A stretch of 64,000 bases of DNA from Bacteroidales bacterium (GTDB lineage: Bacteria; Bacteroidota; Bacteroidia; Bacteroidales; Paludibacteraceae): positions 1-64,000 of the forward strand of contig SUXE01000012.1 of NCBI GenBank assembly GCA_015061115.1, written 5' to 3'. The position numbers were made by a program, and so were the translations under genes. The notes beneath the pieces were generated by a model. That model saw nothing but the letters and a program-made list of their open reading frames with translations. It searched no databases and was not told the DNA's origin. Below are positions 18,898 to 30,300 of this stretch, piece by piece. Every line of letters starts with the position of its first letter. The stretch's first letter is position 1.

Positions 18898-19082
18898 GTA
18901 TAACTTGTCCCCCTCAAAAAAACACACATATTTCCCCTCTGTCGGATTCTGTATTCGCCACCGACAGGGGGTGGATTTTTAATCTTGCGTCGAAAATAGG
19001 CGTATTTTTGTGCGAAAAATTGCGTATGTCGGCAAAATGTGCTATTTTTACAATATGATTTGCATAGAGACGTATGTCCGGG

Positions 19083-19104
19083 GAGACGCACGTCCATGCG
19101 TCTC
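19083..19104. repeat. REP-like palindrome in front of gyrA
   Basis: GAGACGCA and TGCGTCTC flank CGTCCA. A half copy, AGAGACGTATGTCC, lies just before it (from about 19066). It has the GAGACG...CGTCTC form seen repeatedly between genes in this window, here without a U-run, so it is unlikely to be a terminator. Confidence 0.55.
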
Positions 19105-19150
19105 TACATATGAAATGAAAAAAACAAAAAATAAAATATAACAAAGAATT

Positions 19151-21766
19151 ATGGCAGACGGTAGAATAATTCCAGTCAATATTGACGACGAAATGCGTAC
19201 GTCGTATATTGACTATGCTATGTCCGTTATTGTGGCTCGTGCCTTGCCAGATGTGCGTGACGGTTTCAAACCAGTTCACCGCCGTGTTATGTACGGTATG
19301 AACGAGCTTAACATTACACATGACAAACCGACAAAGAAGTGTGCACGTATCGTGGGAGAGGTAATGGGTAAGTACCACCCTCATGGTGACAGTTCTGTGT
19401 ATGGAGCGCTTGTAAGAATGGCTCAGGAGTGGAATATGCGTTACACTCTTGTGGACAAACAAGGAAACTTTGGTAGTGTCGACGGTGATGGACCAGCCGC
19501 AATGCGTTACACTGAGGCTCGTCTAGACAAGATCTCCGACACTATGCTTGTGGATATAGAGAAGGATACAGTCGATTTTGTAGACAATTTCGACGGTGAG
19601 TATCAGGAACCTACAGTTCTGCCTACTCGTATTCCTAATTTGATTATCAACGGTGCTTCTGGTATCGCGGTAGGTATGGCTACAAATATGCCTACACACA
19701 ACTTGAGCGATACTCTTGATGCTGTTGTAGCTTATGTGGAAAATCCAGACATCGATCCTGAAGACTTGATCAAGATCATCAAGGCTCCCGATTTCCCAAC
19801 AGGTGGTATCATCTGTGGATATGATGGTGTTAAGGATGCGTACTTGACAGGTCGTGGACGTATCGTCATCAAGTCGCGTACAGAGATTGAGACAGAAGAC
19901 AACCGTGAGAAGATCGTCGTTACAGAGATCCCTTACCAGGTGAATAAGCGTGAGTTGATCGAGCAGATCGCTGATTTGGTGAAGGATGGCAAGATAGAAG
20001 GAATCTCAAACATCAATGATGAGTCGGATGGTGAAGTCGGAACACGTATCGTTATTGATATCAAGAGAGACGCTAACTCAAATGTGGTGCTCAACAAGTT
20101 GATGAAGATGAGCCAGCTTCAGAGCTCATTCAGCGTGAACAGCATCGCATTGGTTAATGGACGCCCTCGTCTGCTTACATTGAAGGATCAGATAGCAGAG
20201 TTTGCAAAGTTCAGAATGGAGGTCGTCACACGTCGTACACAATTTGAACTTAAGGAGGCACAGAAGAGAGCTCACATCTTGAAGGGTAGAATCATCGCCG
20301 TCGACAATATCGAGCAGGTGATCAGTATTATCCGAAGCAGTGAGACTGCGGCTATCGCAATCCAAAGATTACAGGTTGAGCTTCCAGAGCCACTTGATGA
20401 GATCCAGGCAAAGGATATCGTTGAGATGCGATTGAGAGCGTTGACAGGTTTGGAAATCGACAAGTTGAAAGCTGAGTTTGATGAGGTTATGAAGTTGATC
20501 GCACATTTGGAGGCCGTTTTGGCAAGTGAAGAGATGCGTCGCGACATCATCAAGGCTGAGCTTCTTGAGATCAAGGAGAAGTATGGCGACGAGAGACGTA
20601 CAGAGATCGATTATGCCGGTGCTTCATTCAATCCTGAGGATTTCTATGCCGACGACGAGATGGTCATCACAATCTCACATCTTGGATACGTTAAGTCTAC
20701 TCCGCTTGCTGAGTACAAGACTCAGGGAAGAGGAGGTGTCGGATCTAAGGCAAGTAATTCAAGAGATGAGGACTTCATCGAATATATCTATCAGGCTTCA
20801 ATGCACGACACATTGCTGTTGTTCTCTCAGAAAGGACGCTGCTATTGGCTTCGTGTTTACGAGATACAGCCAGGAGCTAAGAACTCAAAGGGTAGAGCAT
20901 TGCAGAACCTTATCCAGCTTGATTCCGACGACAGAATCAACGCATTCGTTAAGGTGCGTGGCTTGAACGACAAGGAATATGTCAACTCTCACTATTTGAT
21001 CTTCTGTACAAAGCAGGGAGTTGTGAAGAGAACATTGCTTGAGCAGTACTCACGTCCTCGTACAAATGGTGTCAATGCAATCACTATCCGTGAAGACGAC
21101 GAGGTAATCAATGTATCGTTGACAGACGGAAAGAGTGATGTTATCATCGCCAGCCGTAACGGTCGTGCGGTTCGTTTCAGAGAGGATTCTGGTGATCTAC
21201 GTCCACTTGGCAGAACAGCTACTGGAGTACGTGGAATGACGCTTGATGAGGATGATCCAACAGATAGAGTAGTAGGTATGGTATGTGTTGAGAAGAACTC
21301 GCCAGAGACATTGCTTGTTGTTTCTGAGAACGGATTCGGAAAACGTTCATATCTTGACGACCGTGATGAGAATGGCAATATTATCATGGATGAAGACGGT
21401 AATCCAGCTACATTGTACCGTATCACTAAGCGAGGAGCTAAGGGAGTACGTACATTGAATGTGACAGAAAAGACAGGTAAACTTGTTGCAATCCAGGCTG
21501 TTACTGATGAAAACGATTTGATGATCATCAATACTTCGGGTATCGCAATCAGATTGAAGATCTCTGATACTCGAGTTCTTGGCCGTGCCGCTCAGGGTGT
21601 CCGCTTGATCAACTTGACAAAGAAAAACGATGTTATCGCTTCTGTATGTAAGGTTTCCGCTGAGGAAGAAGAGGAAGAGAATCCAGAAATGGAAGGAGAA
21701 ACATCAAATGTTGAGGGTGGAGAAGTAGTGGATAACGGTGCTGTTGAAACAACGTCAGAAGAATAA
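19151..21766 (+). CDS. gyrA: DNA gyrase subunit A, 871 aa
   Basis: Forms the A2B2 gyrase that introduces negative supercoils. The breakage-reunion domain begins [32 protein letters not shown]. The catalytic tyrosine is Tyr120 in [10 protein letters not shown]. The quinolone-resistance region reads [17 protein letters not shown], with Ser81 and Gly85 at the positions of E. coli Ser83 and Asp87. The GyrA box in the C-terminal beta-pinwheel is [12 protein letters not shown], a good match to QRRGGKG. A strongly acidic tail ([13 protein letters not shown]) ends the protein. Own transcription unit with a REP-like palindrome in its leader. Confidence 0.97.
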   Translation: MADGRIIPVNIDDEMRTSYIDYAMSVIVARALPDVRDGFKPVHRRVMYGMNELNITHDKPTKKCARIVGEVMGKYHPHGDSSVYGALVRMAQEWNMRYTLVDKQGNFGSVDGDGPAAMRYTEARLDKISDTMLVDIEKDTVDFVDNFDGEYQEPTVLPTRIPNLIINGASGIAVGMATNMPTHNLSDTLDAVVAYVENPDIDPEDLIKIIKAPDFPTGGIICGYDGVKDAYLTGRGRIVIKSRTEIETEDNREKIVVTEIPYQVNKRELIEQIADLVKDGKIEGISNINDESDGEVGTRIVIDIKRDANSNVVLNKLMKMSQLQSSFSVNSIALVNGRPRLLTLKDQIAEFAKFRMEVVTRRTQFELKEAQKRAHILKGRIIAVDNIEQVISIIRSSETAAIAIQRLQVELPEPLDEIQAKDIVEMRLRALTGLEIDKLKAEFDEVMKLIAHLEAVLASEEMRRDIIKAELLEIKEKYGDERRTEIDYAGASFNPEDFYADDEMVITISHLGYVKSTPLAEYKTQGRGGVGSKASNSRDEDFIEYIYQASMHDTLLLFSQKGRCYWLRVYEIQPGAKNSKGRALQNLIQLDSDDRINAFVKVRGLNDKEYVNSHYLIFCTKQGVVKRTLLEQYSRPRTNGVNAITIREDDEVINVSLTDGKSDVIIASRNGRAVRFREDSGDLRPLGRTATGVRGMTLDEDDPTDRVVGMVCVEKNSPETLLVVSENGFGKRSYLDDRDENGNIIMDEDGNPATLYRITKRGAKGVRTLNVTEKTGKLVAIQAVTDENDLMIINTSGIAIRLKISDTRVLGRAAQGVRLINLTKKNDVIASVCKVSAEEEEEENPEMEGETSNVEGGEVVDNGAVETTSEE

Positions 21767-21862
21767 TTTGTAGGGGCCGGTTTTATACCTGCCCCATTAT
21801 TACGAATTTAATTTGTTGCCAAACAACATTAAAATAATTTATGCAAAGTCGCAAAATAGCGA

Positions 21863-21870
21863 TAACTTTG
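21863..21870 (+). promoter_or_regulatory. Promoter -7 element of the TPR protein gene
   Basis: TAACTTTG matches TAnnTTTG and lies 37 bases before the ATG at 21908. Confidence 0.5.
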
Positions 21871-21907
21871 CAGCGTTTAATTTTTAATTGAATAAAATAA
21901 GACAAAA

Positions 21908-23113
21908 ATGAAAAAATATTCAGTTGCTGTAGCGATGGTAGCTCTTTCAATGAGTGTATTCGCGCAGAAAGCAAACCTAAAAGCGACAGATAACGCTTTG
22001 TATGAGCCGATGGATTTGGCAGAGGCTAGAAAGAACATTGAACCAGCAATGACACATCCTGAGACTGCAAATCAGGCAAAAACATTCAACTTGGCAGGTA
22101 AGACATATGTTTTGTCTTATAAAGAAATCGCAGGTGGATCAAACAGAGCTGATATCAAGAATTATTTGCTTAAGGCAACAGACGCATATCTCAAGGCTTG
22201 GGATTTGGACCAGCAGCCAAATGAGAAGGGAAAAGTTAAGCCAGCTTATGCAAAGGAGATTAAAAACAAGCTTAATCAGCTTCAAGAGTATTTGATCGGT
22301 GAGGGTGGCAACTGCTATTTGGCAAAGGATTACAAGGGAGCATTTGCATTGTACACAAAGTATATGGAGATTCCTAACTCACCTGTAATGGCAGGTGAGC
22401 CAAAGGATACTACATACAATGAGGTGTATTACTTGGCAGTCAATTCTGCTATGCTTGACGAAGATTTGAAGAAGAAAGAGGCCATCACAATGATGGAGGA
22501 TTTCAAGAATGTGGATCATAAGGAAGCTCCATCGATGTATGATTGGTTGTATAAGGCATATATCGAAAATGGAGATACAGTTAAGGCTGTCAACACAGCG
22601 AAAGAGGGTATCACAAAGTATCCTAGTAACCAGTACTTGTTGGCTAATCTTATTAACTTGTACATTTCGTCTAATAAAGTGGATGAGGCACTCAAGTATC
22701 TTGATGAGGCGATCGCAAAGAATCCAAAAGAGGTTCAGTACCATATCGTAAAGGGTAACTCTTTGTTGAAGGCAAAGGAGTATGACAAGGCAATATCTGC
22801 ATTCAATTCAGTTATCGCTATTGATGCTAACAATTTCGAGGCTTATTCTGGTATTGGAGCTGTTTACATGATGAAGGGTCAGGACCTTTACACTGAGGCT
22901 GGCAAGATTCCAGTAAAGCAGAAAGCAAAATATGACGCTGCTGTTAAGACAGCTAAGGCTGAGTTTGAAAAGGCGGTTGAACCATTAGAGAAGGCTCATT
23001 CAATCGATCCTAAGAATTTCAACAATTTACAGATGCTTCGTAGTGCTTATATGCAGTTGAATCAGGGTACAAAAGCTGATGCTATCCAGAAAGAGATGAA
23101 CAATCTAAAATAA
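21908..23113 (+). CDS. Exported tetratricopeptide-repeat protein, 401 aa
   Basis: Signal peptide MKKYSVAVAMVALSMSVFAQ. Several TPR units follow, clearest at about 255-290 (EALKYLDEAIAKNPKEVQYHIVKGNSLLKAKEYDKAISAFNSVIAIDANNFEAYSGIGAVYMMKG), each with the W/L-G-Y-A-F-A-P spacing that forms paired helices for protein binding. Lys-rich throughout. Likely periplasmic, a scaffold or adaptor. Good codon use and a strong terminator suggest decent expression. The partner is unknown. Confidence 0.85.
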   Translation: MKKYSVAVAMVALSMSVFAQKANLKATDNALYEPMDLAEARKNIEPAMTHPETANQAKTFNLAGKTYVLSYKEIAGGSNRADIKNYLLKATDAYLKAWDLDQQPNEKGKVKPAYAKEIKNKLNQLQEYLIGEGGNCYLAKDYKGAFALYTKYMEIPNSPVMAGEPKDTTYNEVYYLAVNSAMLDEDLKKKEAITMMEDFKNVDHKEAPSMYDWLYKAYIENGDTVKAVNTAKEGITKYPSNQYLLANLINLYISSNKVDEALKYLDEAIAKNPKEVQYHIVKGNSLLKAKEYDKAISAFNSVIAIDANNFEAYSGIGAVYMMKGQDLYTEAGKIPVKQKAKYDAAVKTAKAEFEKAVEPLEKAHSIDPKNFNNLQMLRSAYMQLNQGTKADAIQKEMNNLK

Positions 23114-23138
23114 AGGTTGGAATGTTGAAATAATAGAA

Positions 23139-23168
23139 GGAGACGTTGCATCGCAACGTCTCCTTTTT
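23139..23168 (+). terminator. Perfect 11-bp terminator between the TPR gene and tRNA-Pro
   Basis: GGAGACGTTGC pairs with GCAACGTCTCC around ATC, followed by TTTTTG. It ends the plus-strand TPR transcript and may also stop the minus-strand tRNA transcript arriving from the right. Confidence 0.85.
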
Positions 23169-23255
23169 GTTTTTTTAATTGGGTATTCTAGTATAGTTTG
23201 ACCAACGTCTCCTTTTTATATGAAAAAAGGAGAACCTTTTCTGATTCTCCTTGTG

Positions 23256-23330
23256 TCGAGATGAAGGGATTCGAACCCCCGACCCTCTGGTCCCAAACCA
23301 GATGCGCTAACCGGACTGCGCTACATCTCG
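23256..23330 (-). tRNA. tRNA-Pro, anticodon TGG
   Basis: Read on the minus strand, the acceptor stem CGAGATG pairs with CATCTCG plus discriminator A. The D-arm is GCGCAGTCCGGTTAGCGC, the anticodon arm CTGGTTTGGGACCAG has anticodon TGG, and the T-arm carries GGTTCGAATCC. The CCA end is not encoded. The tRNA is intact, with no integrated element beside it. Confidence 0.96.
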
Positions 23331-23583
23331 ATTGCAATATTTCTCATTTGCGATTGCAAAATTAGTGCTTTTTGTTGATGTAACAACAAAAAAATGGATT
23401 TTTTTTTGAAAAAGTGTAGATTTTGTTGATTGATAGATTATTAAGAATTTTGAGCAATTCAAAAAATATTTTGGTGAATTTCAATGTTTGATTCATGTGA
23501 GAATTGTGATTGTCTAGTGTTAATTCTTGTGAAATTTTAGTTTTAACTTTAGAATCATCGTTTTTTTTTGATCTTAATTATGA

Positions 23584-23591
23584 TATCTTTG
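23584..23591 (+). promoter_or_regulatory. Promoter -7 element of the small membrane gene
   Basis: TATCTTTG, a TAnnTTTG match, 31 bases before the short frame at 23622. Confidence 0.45.
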
Positions 23592-23621
23592 TGTCAAACG
23601 AATCTAACAAAAGAAATAAAT

Positions 23622-23696
23622 ATGTCTATCAACAATATGGCAGAATTTGAAGAAAAAACTATATATAAAAAGAGAATAGGGAGGATCAAATTATGA
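23622..23696 (+). CDS. 24-aa leader peptide overlapping the next start
   Basis: A short frame, MSINNMAEFEEKTIYKKRIG plus four residues, follows the TATCTTTG element and ends with its TGA overlapping the next ATG (ATGA at 23693-23696). This arrangement suggests translational coupling to the small membrane protein. Alternatively an old frameshift has split one gene in two. Confidence 0.4.
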   Translation: MSINNMAEFEEKTIYKKRIGRIKL

Positions 23697-23938
23697 CAAA
23701 CAGCCAGATGGTGATTCCAATCATGGAAAAACGAAGTGGATTGTACTGCTGGTTGTATGTTTCATCACTTTTTTTTATGGGATTTTTTCCTTTGTTAATG
23801 ATCTTCCTTTTAAAGCAATTTCAACCAATTTCTTATCTGGTGTCGCATCTTTTGTATCTATTTTTCTTGGTTTTATCTGGAAAAGCGATACGTGAAATAC
23901 TCAATATCTATAAAGAGTTTGCGAAAAGAATGGGTTAA
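23693..23938 (+). CDS. Small two-helix membrane protein, 81 aa
   Basis: Two hydrophobic stretches (about residues 18-42 and 46-64) with a basic end (KAIREILNIYKEFAKRMG) predict a small inner-membrane protein. No known family. It lies between tRNA-Pro and the VIT/VWA gene and begins inside the stop codon of a 24-residue frame. There is no terminator before the VIT/VWA gene 36 bases on, so the two could share a transcript. Confidence 0.5.
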   Translation: MTNSQMVIPIMEKRSGLYCWLYVSSLFFMGFFPLLMIFLLKQFQPISYLVSHLLYLFFLVLSGKAIREILNIYKEFAKRMG

Positions 23939-23974
23939 TTAATGCAGTGTCCCTGTTTTAATAAGTGAATTAAT

Positions 23975-26900
23975 ATGATTATGAAAAGAATACTCTATAT
24001 TGTCACATTTTTATGTGTTTTGATGAATATGTCTGTCTATGCACAAACTGCTATCCCTAGCCTGAAGACTCCGGTTGAGAAAGATGGCACCGTGTCGCTG
24101 CAAGACTTAAGCGTCAAGGTCGACGTGGTGGGCAACGTCGCTACCACAACTTTTGATATGGTCTTTTATAATAGTTCGACGCGAGTGATGGAGGGTGAGT
24201 TTGAGTTCCCATTGGGGGATGGCCAGACAGTTTCCCGCTATGCCCTTGAAATAAACGGACATTTGCGTGAAGGTGTGGTGGTGGAGAAAGAGAAAGGCCG
24301 CCAGACATTTGAGGAGATAGCACGTGAGGGGGTGGATCCCGGTTTGCTGGAGAAAACAACGGGCAATAGTTTCCGTACACGTATCTATCCTTTCAACGCT
24401 GGTAAGACAAGACGTGTGGTGATCGCGTGTGAGCAGGAGTTGAAGACTACAGATGGCAAACGCTATTTTCGTTTGCCATTAGTGGGTGATAAGAAGTTGA
24501 ATACATTCAAGGTGGATGTGGAACTACATGGACAGGCTATACCACTTGTACCCAAAGGAAGTATGGAGATGTCGTTCAAAGAAGAGAATGGCAAATTCAC
24601 ATCTGCTTTCTCAAAGAAAAACTACAAACCAAACGATAATCTTGTGATAGAACTGCCTTGCAAGGATATTCCAACCGTCTACATTGAGAATGCTGGGATG
24701 GATACGCATTTCTACACTTTCGCAAAAATCGACCAAAAGAAGCGAGACAAGGTTTTGCCTAAAAGTTTGACGGTGGTTTATGATGCATCTTCGTCGGCAG
24801 AGAAAAGTAAGAATGATAAGAATCATGAGCTGATCAGATGGTATGCTAAAAAGGCTGGGGTAGAGAAGATCAGATTGGTGACATTCAGCGTCGCAATTCA
24901 TTCGGATGAAGTTTGTACCGTCGACGAAGCATTAAGGAAACTTGAAAATTTAAGATATGATGGTGGAACACAGTTGGGATGCGTCGATTTAAGCAAATAC
25001 GACAGCGATGAGATTCTTTTATTCACTGATGGTATAGGAAATATTGGTGTCGACGTGATAAAACCCGCCAATAGTCCGCTTATGGTCGTAAATTCCAACA
25101 ATGTGGCTGAACATTCTGTATTGAGAAAACTTGCAGCAGAGAATCATGGCGTCTACATTGACCTTTCGTCTACATCTTTGCAGGAGGCTCAGAAACTAAT
25201 CTCAGAGTCTGTTTATTCATATCTGGGTGCAAAATATGATAAAGAGGCAATAACAGATGTTTACCCCTCATTGCCATGTCCTGTTGGCGAGACCTTTTCT
25301 TTAGCAGGAATCATGAAAACAAAGAGCACGAAGATGGTGCTGTATTTTGGATTTGGCAGAGAGGTGACAGATAGTTTGGTTTGTGAAATCTCTGCAATAG
25401 ATGGACAGAAAGCAGGAAATGTCAAGCGAATTTGGGCTCAGAAAAAATTGGCAGAACTTGATATGGATTATGTCAAGAATGAGAAAGAAATCACTGCTAT
25501 GGCGAAAAAGTATAGCATAGTGACAAGAAACACATCGCTTATTGTGCTTGACAGAGTGGAGGATTATGTGCGTTATGGAATTGTGCCGCCGGATGAATTG
25601 CTTGAAGAATACAATCGGATTGTTGAAAAGCAATCTATGGCTTTTATTAAAGATAAAGATGAAGAAATTGCATCTCATATTCTCTTTGCTAGAGATAATT
25701 TTTTAAATTGGTGGAATAAAAAGTTTGATAAGAATGCCAAACCAGAAAAACCGAAAAAAATTCATATAACTCCATATACCCATAGAAGACGTCATGTCGT
25801 GCGAATGAAAGACTATAGAAGAAGTCATGATGTGCGAATGAATGATTATAAACCAGAAATACCCCAAATGTCTATAGATGAAAAAAATATATTAAGTAAA
25901 TTTTCAAGATCAGGATGTGACTCTGTAGCATGTGTGACGATAAAAGGTGTTGTTAAGGATTCTAATGAACCTCTTCCGTTTGCAGATGTGATTGTGTATG
26001 GAACAAAAATTGGTACAAACACGGATATGGATGGAAATTACGAAATTAGGGTGCCTATAGGAGCAATATTGGAATTCTCTTATGCGGGTTATGAATCACA
26101 AACCCGAAAAATAACAAGTAATACATCTCACATATTGAATGTGACTTTGAATGAAGGAGCTTTAGAAGAGCTGGTTGTGGTAGGATATGGTGTGACTACA
26201 TCCAATCCGATCAAACTGATTCGAAACAAGAAAAAACAACGTCAAAGAGAGAACGGAAAAATTCATTCTTCGGAAGATAACGTAATTGCAGAAGAACAGG
26301 AAAATCCACAGTCATCATCTACGAATATAAGTATTCAATATTGGAATCCTGATCTTCCTTATTTATCTCAATTGAAGTCAACTCCAGCAACGGATATGTA
26401 TGAGAAATATCTTGAACTGAAGAAGGAGAATGCAACGTCTCCTACATTCTATATGGATGTGGCACAGTATTTTTATCGAGAAGGACAGGTTGACAATGCT
26501 ATCAGAATAGTTTCCAATTTGTGTGAGATGAAGTTGGACGACGCGGAGGTGGCACGTTCGTGCGCAAATATGTTGGCTGAATTCAAGAACCATCAGTTGG
26601 CAGTCAGCGTATTTGAAAAAGTGGTTGAAATGCGTGGAGAGGAGCCGCAATCGTATCGTGATCTTGCATTTGTGACTGCAGAGAAAGGAGATTATCAGAA
26701 AGCTGCCGACCTGCTCTATAAAGTTGGTTCAAGCGAGTGGGACAGACGTTTCAGAAATATTCAGCAGATTGCCATTAATGATTTGAATGCACTTATTGCA
26801 CTTCATCCAAATGATATCGACACAACAGCTTACGACCAGCGTCTGATGGGTAACTATCCAGTCGACATTCGTGTCTTGTTGTCGTGGAATACCAACGATA

Positions 26901-27271
26901 GTGATATTGATCTTTGGGTGACGGATCCGAATGGCGAAAAGTGTTATTATGCTCATCAAAGAACTGTGATAGGAGGCAGGTTGTCGGAAGATATCACTCG
27001 TGGCTACGGGCCAGAGGAATTCTGTATTAAAGAGGCAAAAGAGGGTGATTACAAGATCCAGGTACATTATTATGGATCAACCGTTCAGAAGAAATTGCAG
27101 CCTGTTGTTGTGACTGCTGTGGTCTATACTCATTTTGGCACACAGAAGCAGGAAAAACAGGTGCTGACGCTTCAACTTGCCAATAAGAAAGATGTGTATG
27201 ATGTCGGCACTGTGAATTTTAAGGAAAATAAGATAAAAAGCAAACGCAGAATGAGCAAATCCAATCGCTAA
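23975..27271 (+). CDS. VIT/VWA surface protein with carboxypeptidase-regulatory, TPR and DUF2135 domains, 1098 aa
   Basis: Signal peptide (MKRILYIVTFLCVLMNMSVYAQ, counting from the second ATG at 23981). A VIT domain (about 30-160) contains EGEFEFPLGDGQTVSRYALEING. A VWA-like region (about 260-440) contains LTVVYDASSSAEKSK in place of the normal DxSxS metal site, so metal binding is doubtful. At about 650-740 there is a carboxypeptidase-D regulatory-like domain ending LVVVGYG, the module also found in the A2M protein. TPR-like helices follow (800-930), then a DUF2135/YfaP domain (LLSWNTNDSDIDLWVTDPNGE, about 962-1060). The combination resembles the inter-alpha-trypsin-inhibitor-type proteins of Bacteroidetes. 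Exported; role unknown. Confidence 0.88.
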   Translation: MIMKRILYIVTFLCVLMNMSVYAQTAIPSLKTPVEKDGTVSLQDLSVKVDVVGNVATTTFDMVFYNSSTRVMEGEFEFPLGDGQTVSRYALEINGHLREGVVVEKEKGRQTFEEIAREGVDPGLLEKTTGNSFRTRIYPFNAGKTRRVVIACEQELKTTDGKRYFRLPLVGDKKLNTFKVDVELHGQAIPLVPKGSMEMSFKEENGKFTSAFSKKNYKPNDNLVIELPCKDIPTVYIENAGMDTHFYTFAKIDQKKRDKVLPKSLTVVYDASSSAEKSKNDKNHELIRWYAKKAGVEKIRLVTFSVAIHSDEVCTVDEALRKLENLRYDGGTQLGCVDLSKYDSDEILLFTDGIGNIGVDVIKPANSPLMVVNSNNVAEHSVLRKLAAENHGVYIDLSSTSLQEAQKLISESVYSYLGAKYDKEAITDVYPSLPCPVGETFSLAGIMKTKSTKMVLYFGFGREVTDSLVCEISAIDGQKAGNVKRIWAQKKLAELDMDYVKNEKEITAMAKKYSIVTRNTSLIVLDRVEDYVRYGIVPPDELLEEYNRIVEKQSMAFIKDKDEEIASHILFARDNFLNWWNKKFDKNAKPEKPKKIHITPYTHRRRHVVRMKDYRRSHDVRMNDYKPEIPQMSIDEKNILSKFSRSGCDSVACVTIKGVVKDSNEPLPFADVIVYGTKIGTNTDMDGNYEIRVPIGAILEFSYAGYESQTRKITSNTSHILNVTLNEGALEELVVVGYGVTTSNPIKLIRNKKKQRQRENGKIHSSEDNVIAEEQENPQSSSTNISIQYWNPDLPYLSQLKSTPATDMYEKYLELKKENATSPTFYMDVAQYFYREGQVDNAIRIVSNLCEMKLDDAEVARSCANMLAEFKNHQLAVSVFEKVVEMRGEEPQSYRDLAFVTAEKGDYQKAADLLYKVGSSEWDRRFRNIQQIAINDLNALIALHPNDIDTTAYDQRLMGNYPVDIRVLLSWNTNDSDIDLWVTDPNGEKCYYAHQRTVIGGRLSEDITRGYGPEEFCIKEAKEGDYKIQVHYYGSTVQKKLQPVVVTAVVYTHFGTQKQEKQVLTLQLANKKDVYDVGTVNFKENKIKSKRRMSKSNR

Positions 27272-27317
27272 AGTAGATGGTCATTATTAGATTACGATGT
27301 AGAAAATTCAGAATTCG

Positions 27318-27360
27318 AAATTATAAATGCTGAATGCCATTCATTCAGCATTTATAATTT
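27318..27360. terminator. Perfect 19-bp bidirectional terminator between convergent genes
   Basis: AAATTATAAATGCTGAATG pairs with CATTCAGCATTTATAATTT around a 5-base loop. The right arm contains the last codons and stop of mfd (27345), so mfd ends inside its own terminator hairpin. It serves the VIT/VWA gene on the other strand. Confidence 0.7.
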
Positions 27361-30300
27361 ATGATTTCTTTCAGCAGTTGTTTTGTTTCTGCCAATGAGT
27401 TGACGTCGAATATTTCGAATGCTGGTTTTCCTTTCTTTTCTCCCAATTTGCATCTCTCTACATGTGATTGCAGGTATGCGAGAATTTTGCCGAAGATTTC
27501 ACTTTGGAAATATTGGTCGGTCTTGTCAGTTGTGAAATATGCGCAGACGTGATTGTTCTTGAATGTAAGTCGTTCAAAACCAAGATTGTTGGCTATGAAC
27601 CTGATGCTCACGATTTCCATCAGACGTTGTGCTTGCTCTGGTATGTCACCGAATCTGTCTTTAAGATTCTTGGCAAACTTAGTCAGATCCTCTTCAGTCT
27701 GCAATGAATCCAGCTCACGGTATAGTGATAGTCTTTCACTGACATTCTCCACATAATCGTCTGGAATCAGCGCGGATAAATCAGTTTCTATGCTACAGTC
27801 TGTGCGTAGGATTTCGTTGGCATTGTTTGCGTTTGGATCATCTGCGAAAATCTCGTGGAATTCGTTCTGACGCAATTCTTCCACTGCGCTTGCAAGAATC
27901 TTTTTGTATGTTTCGTAACCCAAGTCGGCGATGAATCCGCTCTGTTCTTTTCCAAGCAGATTGCCTGCTCCACGTATGTCAAGGTCACGCATGGCGATAT
28001 TGAGTCCGCTTCCAAGCTCAGTATAGGTAGTGATGGCTTCCAATCGTTTGCGGCTCTCATCGCTCAAAGCCTCCATAGGTGGAGCCATCAGGTAGCAGTA
28101 GGCCTGTATGTCCGAGCGTCCCACACGTCCACGCAACTGATGAAGATCACTCAATCCGAAATTCTGTGCATTATTGATTATTATCGTGTTACAGTTTGAA
28201 ATGTCGATTCCGCTTTCGATGATGGATGTGCTTAGAAGCACGTCGTATTCATGCTGCACAAAGTCGAGCATGGCACTTTCAATCTCCTCTCCGCTCATTT
28301 TTCCGTGGGCGATGATCACTCGTGCTGTAGGCACTCCGCTGATTATGAAATGCTTTATATTGTCGAGATCTTTGATGTTGTTGTTGACGAAAAGCACCTG
28401 TCCTCCACGGTTCAATTCCGCTTCAATCGCTTTTGATACGATGGCTTTGTCGAATCGGCAAAGATGAGTTTCGACGGGATAACGTCCTGCTGGAGGTGTG
28501 TTGATGACGCTCAGGTCGCGCGCTCCAAGCAGAGAGAACTGTAGTGTACGTGGAATAGGTGTGGCAGTCAATGTGAGTGTATCCACGTTGACTTTCATCT
28601 CCTTTATTTTTTCCTTTGCGGTCACTCCGAATTTCTGTTCCTCGTCGATGATAAGCAAACCTAAATCGTGGAATTTGACACTTTTGCCAATCAACTTATG
28701 TGTGCCGATGACAATATTGACATTTCCATTCTCAAGATTTTTCAAAACTTCCTTCGTCTCGGAAGATGATCGTGTACGGCTGAGATAATCCACTTTTATC
28801 GGCAGATCTTTCAATCTGCGAGAGAATGTTTTGTAGTGTTGGAAAGCCAAAACTGTTGTCGGCACCAGCACTGCCACCTGTTTGTTGTCGCACGCTGCTT
28901 TCAATGCGGCTCTGACAGCGATCTCCGTCTTTCCGAATCCCACGTCTCCACAAACAAGACGGTCCATCGGACGTGAACTCTCCATGTCTCGTTTCACGTC
29001 AGCTGTGGCTTTCGCTTGGTCTGGAGTGTCCTGGAATTCAAAGTTGGATTCAAGTTCTGCCTGCATGAAGGAATCTGGACTGAAACTGTAGCCTTGTTCC
29101 TTCTTTCGCATAGCGTAAAGCAGGATAAGGTCGCGTGCGATATCCTTCAGTTTTTCTTTAGTCTTGTATTTTATATTGTTCCAAGTCGCACCGCCAAGTT
29201 TGCTGATCTTTACATTTTCAGAATCAGCTCCACGGTATTTGGAAACCTTATGCAGTGAGTTAAGGCTCACCATTATAAGTCCGCCATCCTTATAGTTGAT
29301 GCGTACCATTTCCTGCTCAACATTGCCATTACGTTGCATTACAAGACCTCCGAACACACCGATTCCGAAATCGTCATGCACCACGAAGTCGCCGATGGAA
29401 AGATTCTTCAGCTCTTTAAGTGTGAGAGCCTCTTTTCCACGTCTGCTATCCTTATTGGTAAGCTGATAACGGTGGTAACGGCCGAATATTTCGTGTTCGA
29501 CAAGCAAAGTGACGTTTTCGAAAGAAAAACCAGAATGAAGGGTTCCTGTGATAAATTCATAACCGTCTTCAATCTTAAGGTCGGAAAGGATCGTTTCAAG
29601 TCTTTCACGTTGACGGGCGTTTTCCGTTGCTATCAGTACGGATCCGCAAACTTCCTTCTGCTTTTTGATATAATCAGCAAGAAGATTGTAGTTTTTGGCA
29701 AAGACGGGGCTAAGATTAGCGTCGGCAATGATTCCATTTCTTTTTTCACCGTGGATGTTGAAGCATCTCATTTTTTCAATTTTGGCGACAGCGGTTTCAG
29801 CTCCACGGTTGGCAAGAGTGCCAAGAATATATTCATCGTTGTCCATCATCACGATGGTGTCTTTAGGCAGATAGTCAACCAAAGTATGCTTCTTCTCAGT
29901 GTTTTCTGCGTTAAGCACATTGCCCACGATCGTACACTCCTCAATAGTGTCAACTGAAAGCTGGTTTGTGGTGTCGAATGTGCGGATGGATTCAACTTCG
30001 TCGCCGAAAAAATCGATACGGTAAGGCAGTTCTGAAGAATATGAGAAGACGTCGATGATGCAGCCACGGATGGCAAACTGTCCCGGCTGGTATACAAATT
30101 CCTCACGGGTGAGACCAAGTTTGAAGAATTTTTCAGACAGAGTGTTCATATCATACTCGTTGCCTTTCTTGATGGAGAGAGTCTCACTTTTCAGTTTAGT
30201 CGGGCTCACCACAGAAGCGGAAAGCGATTCCGGGTAGGCGATGATCATCAGGTTGTGAACCTTTTCAATAGCCTCCAAAGCACGGGTACGCATGATAGTG

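Noticed and set aside
18914-19462. 182-codon minus-strand frame before and over gyrA
   Set aside because: Overlaps the conserved start of gyrA and a REP-like palindrome; codon pattern is not that of a gene.
23256-23330. tRNA-Pro as an attachment site for an element
   Set aside because: The tRNA is intact and no second copy of its 3' end or integrase lies beside it. The mobile element uses lepA instead.
29334-29957. 207-codon open frame on the plus strand inside mfd
   Set aside because: Antisense to the RNA polymerase-interaction part of Mfd; no independent support.
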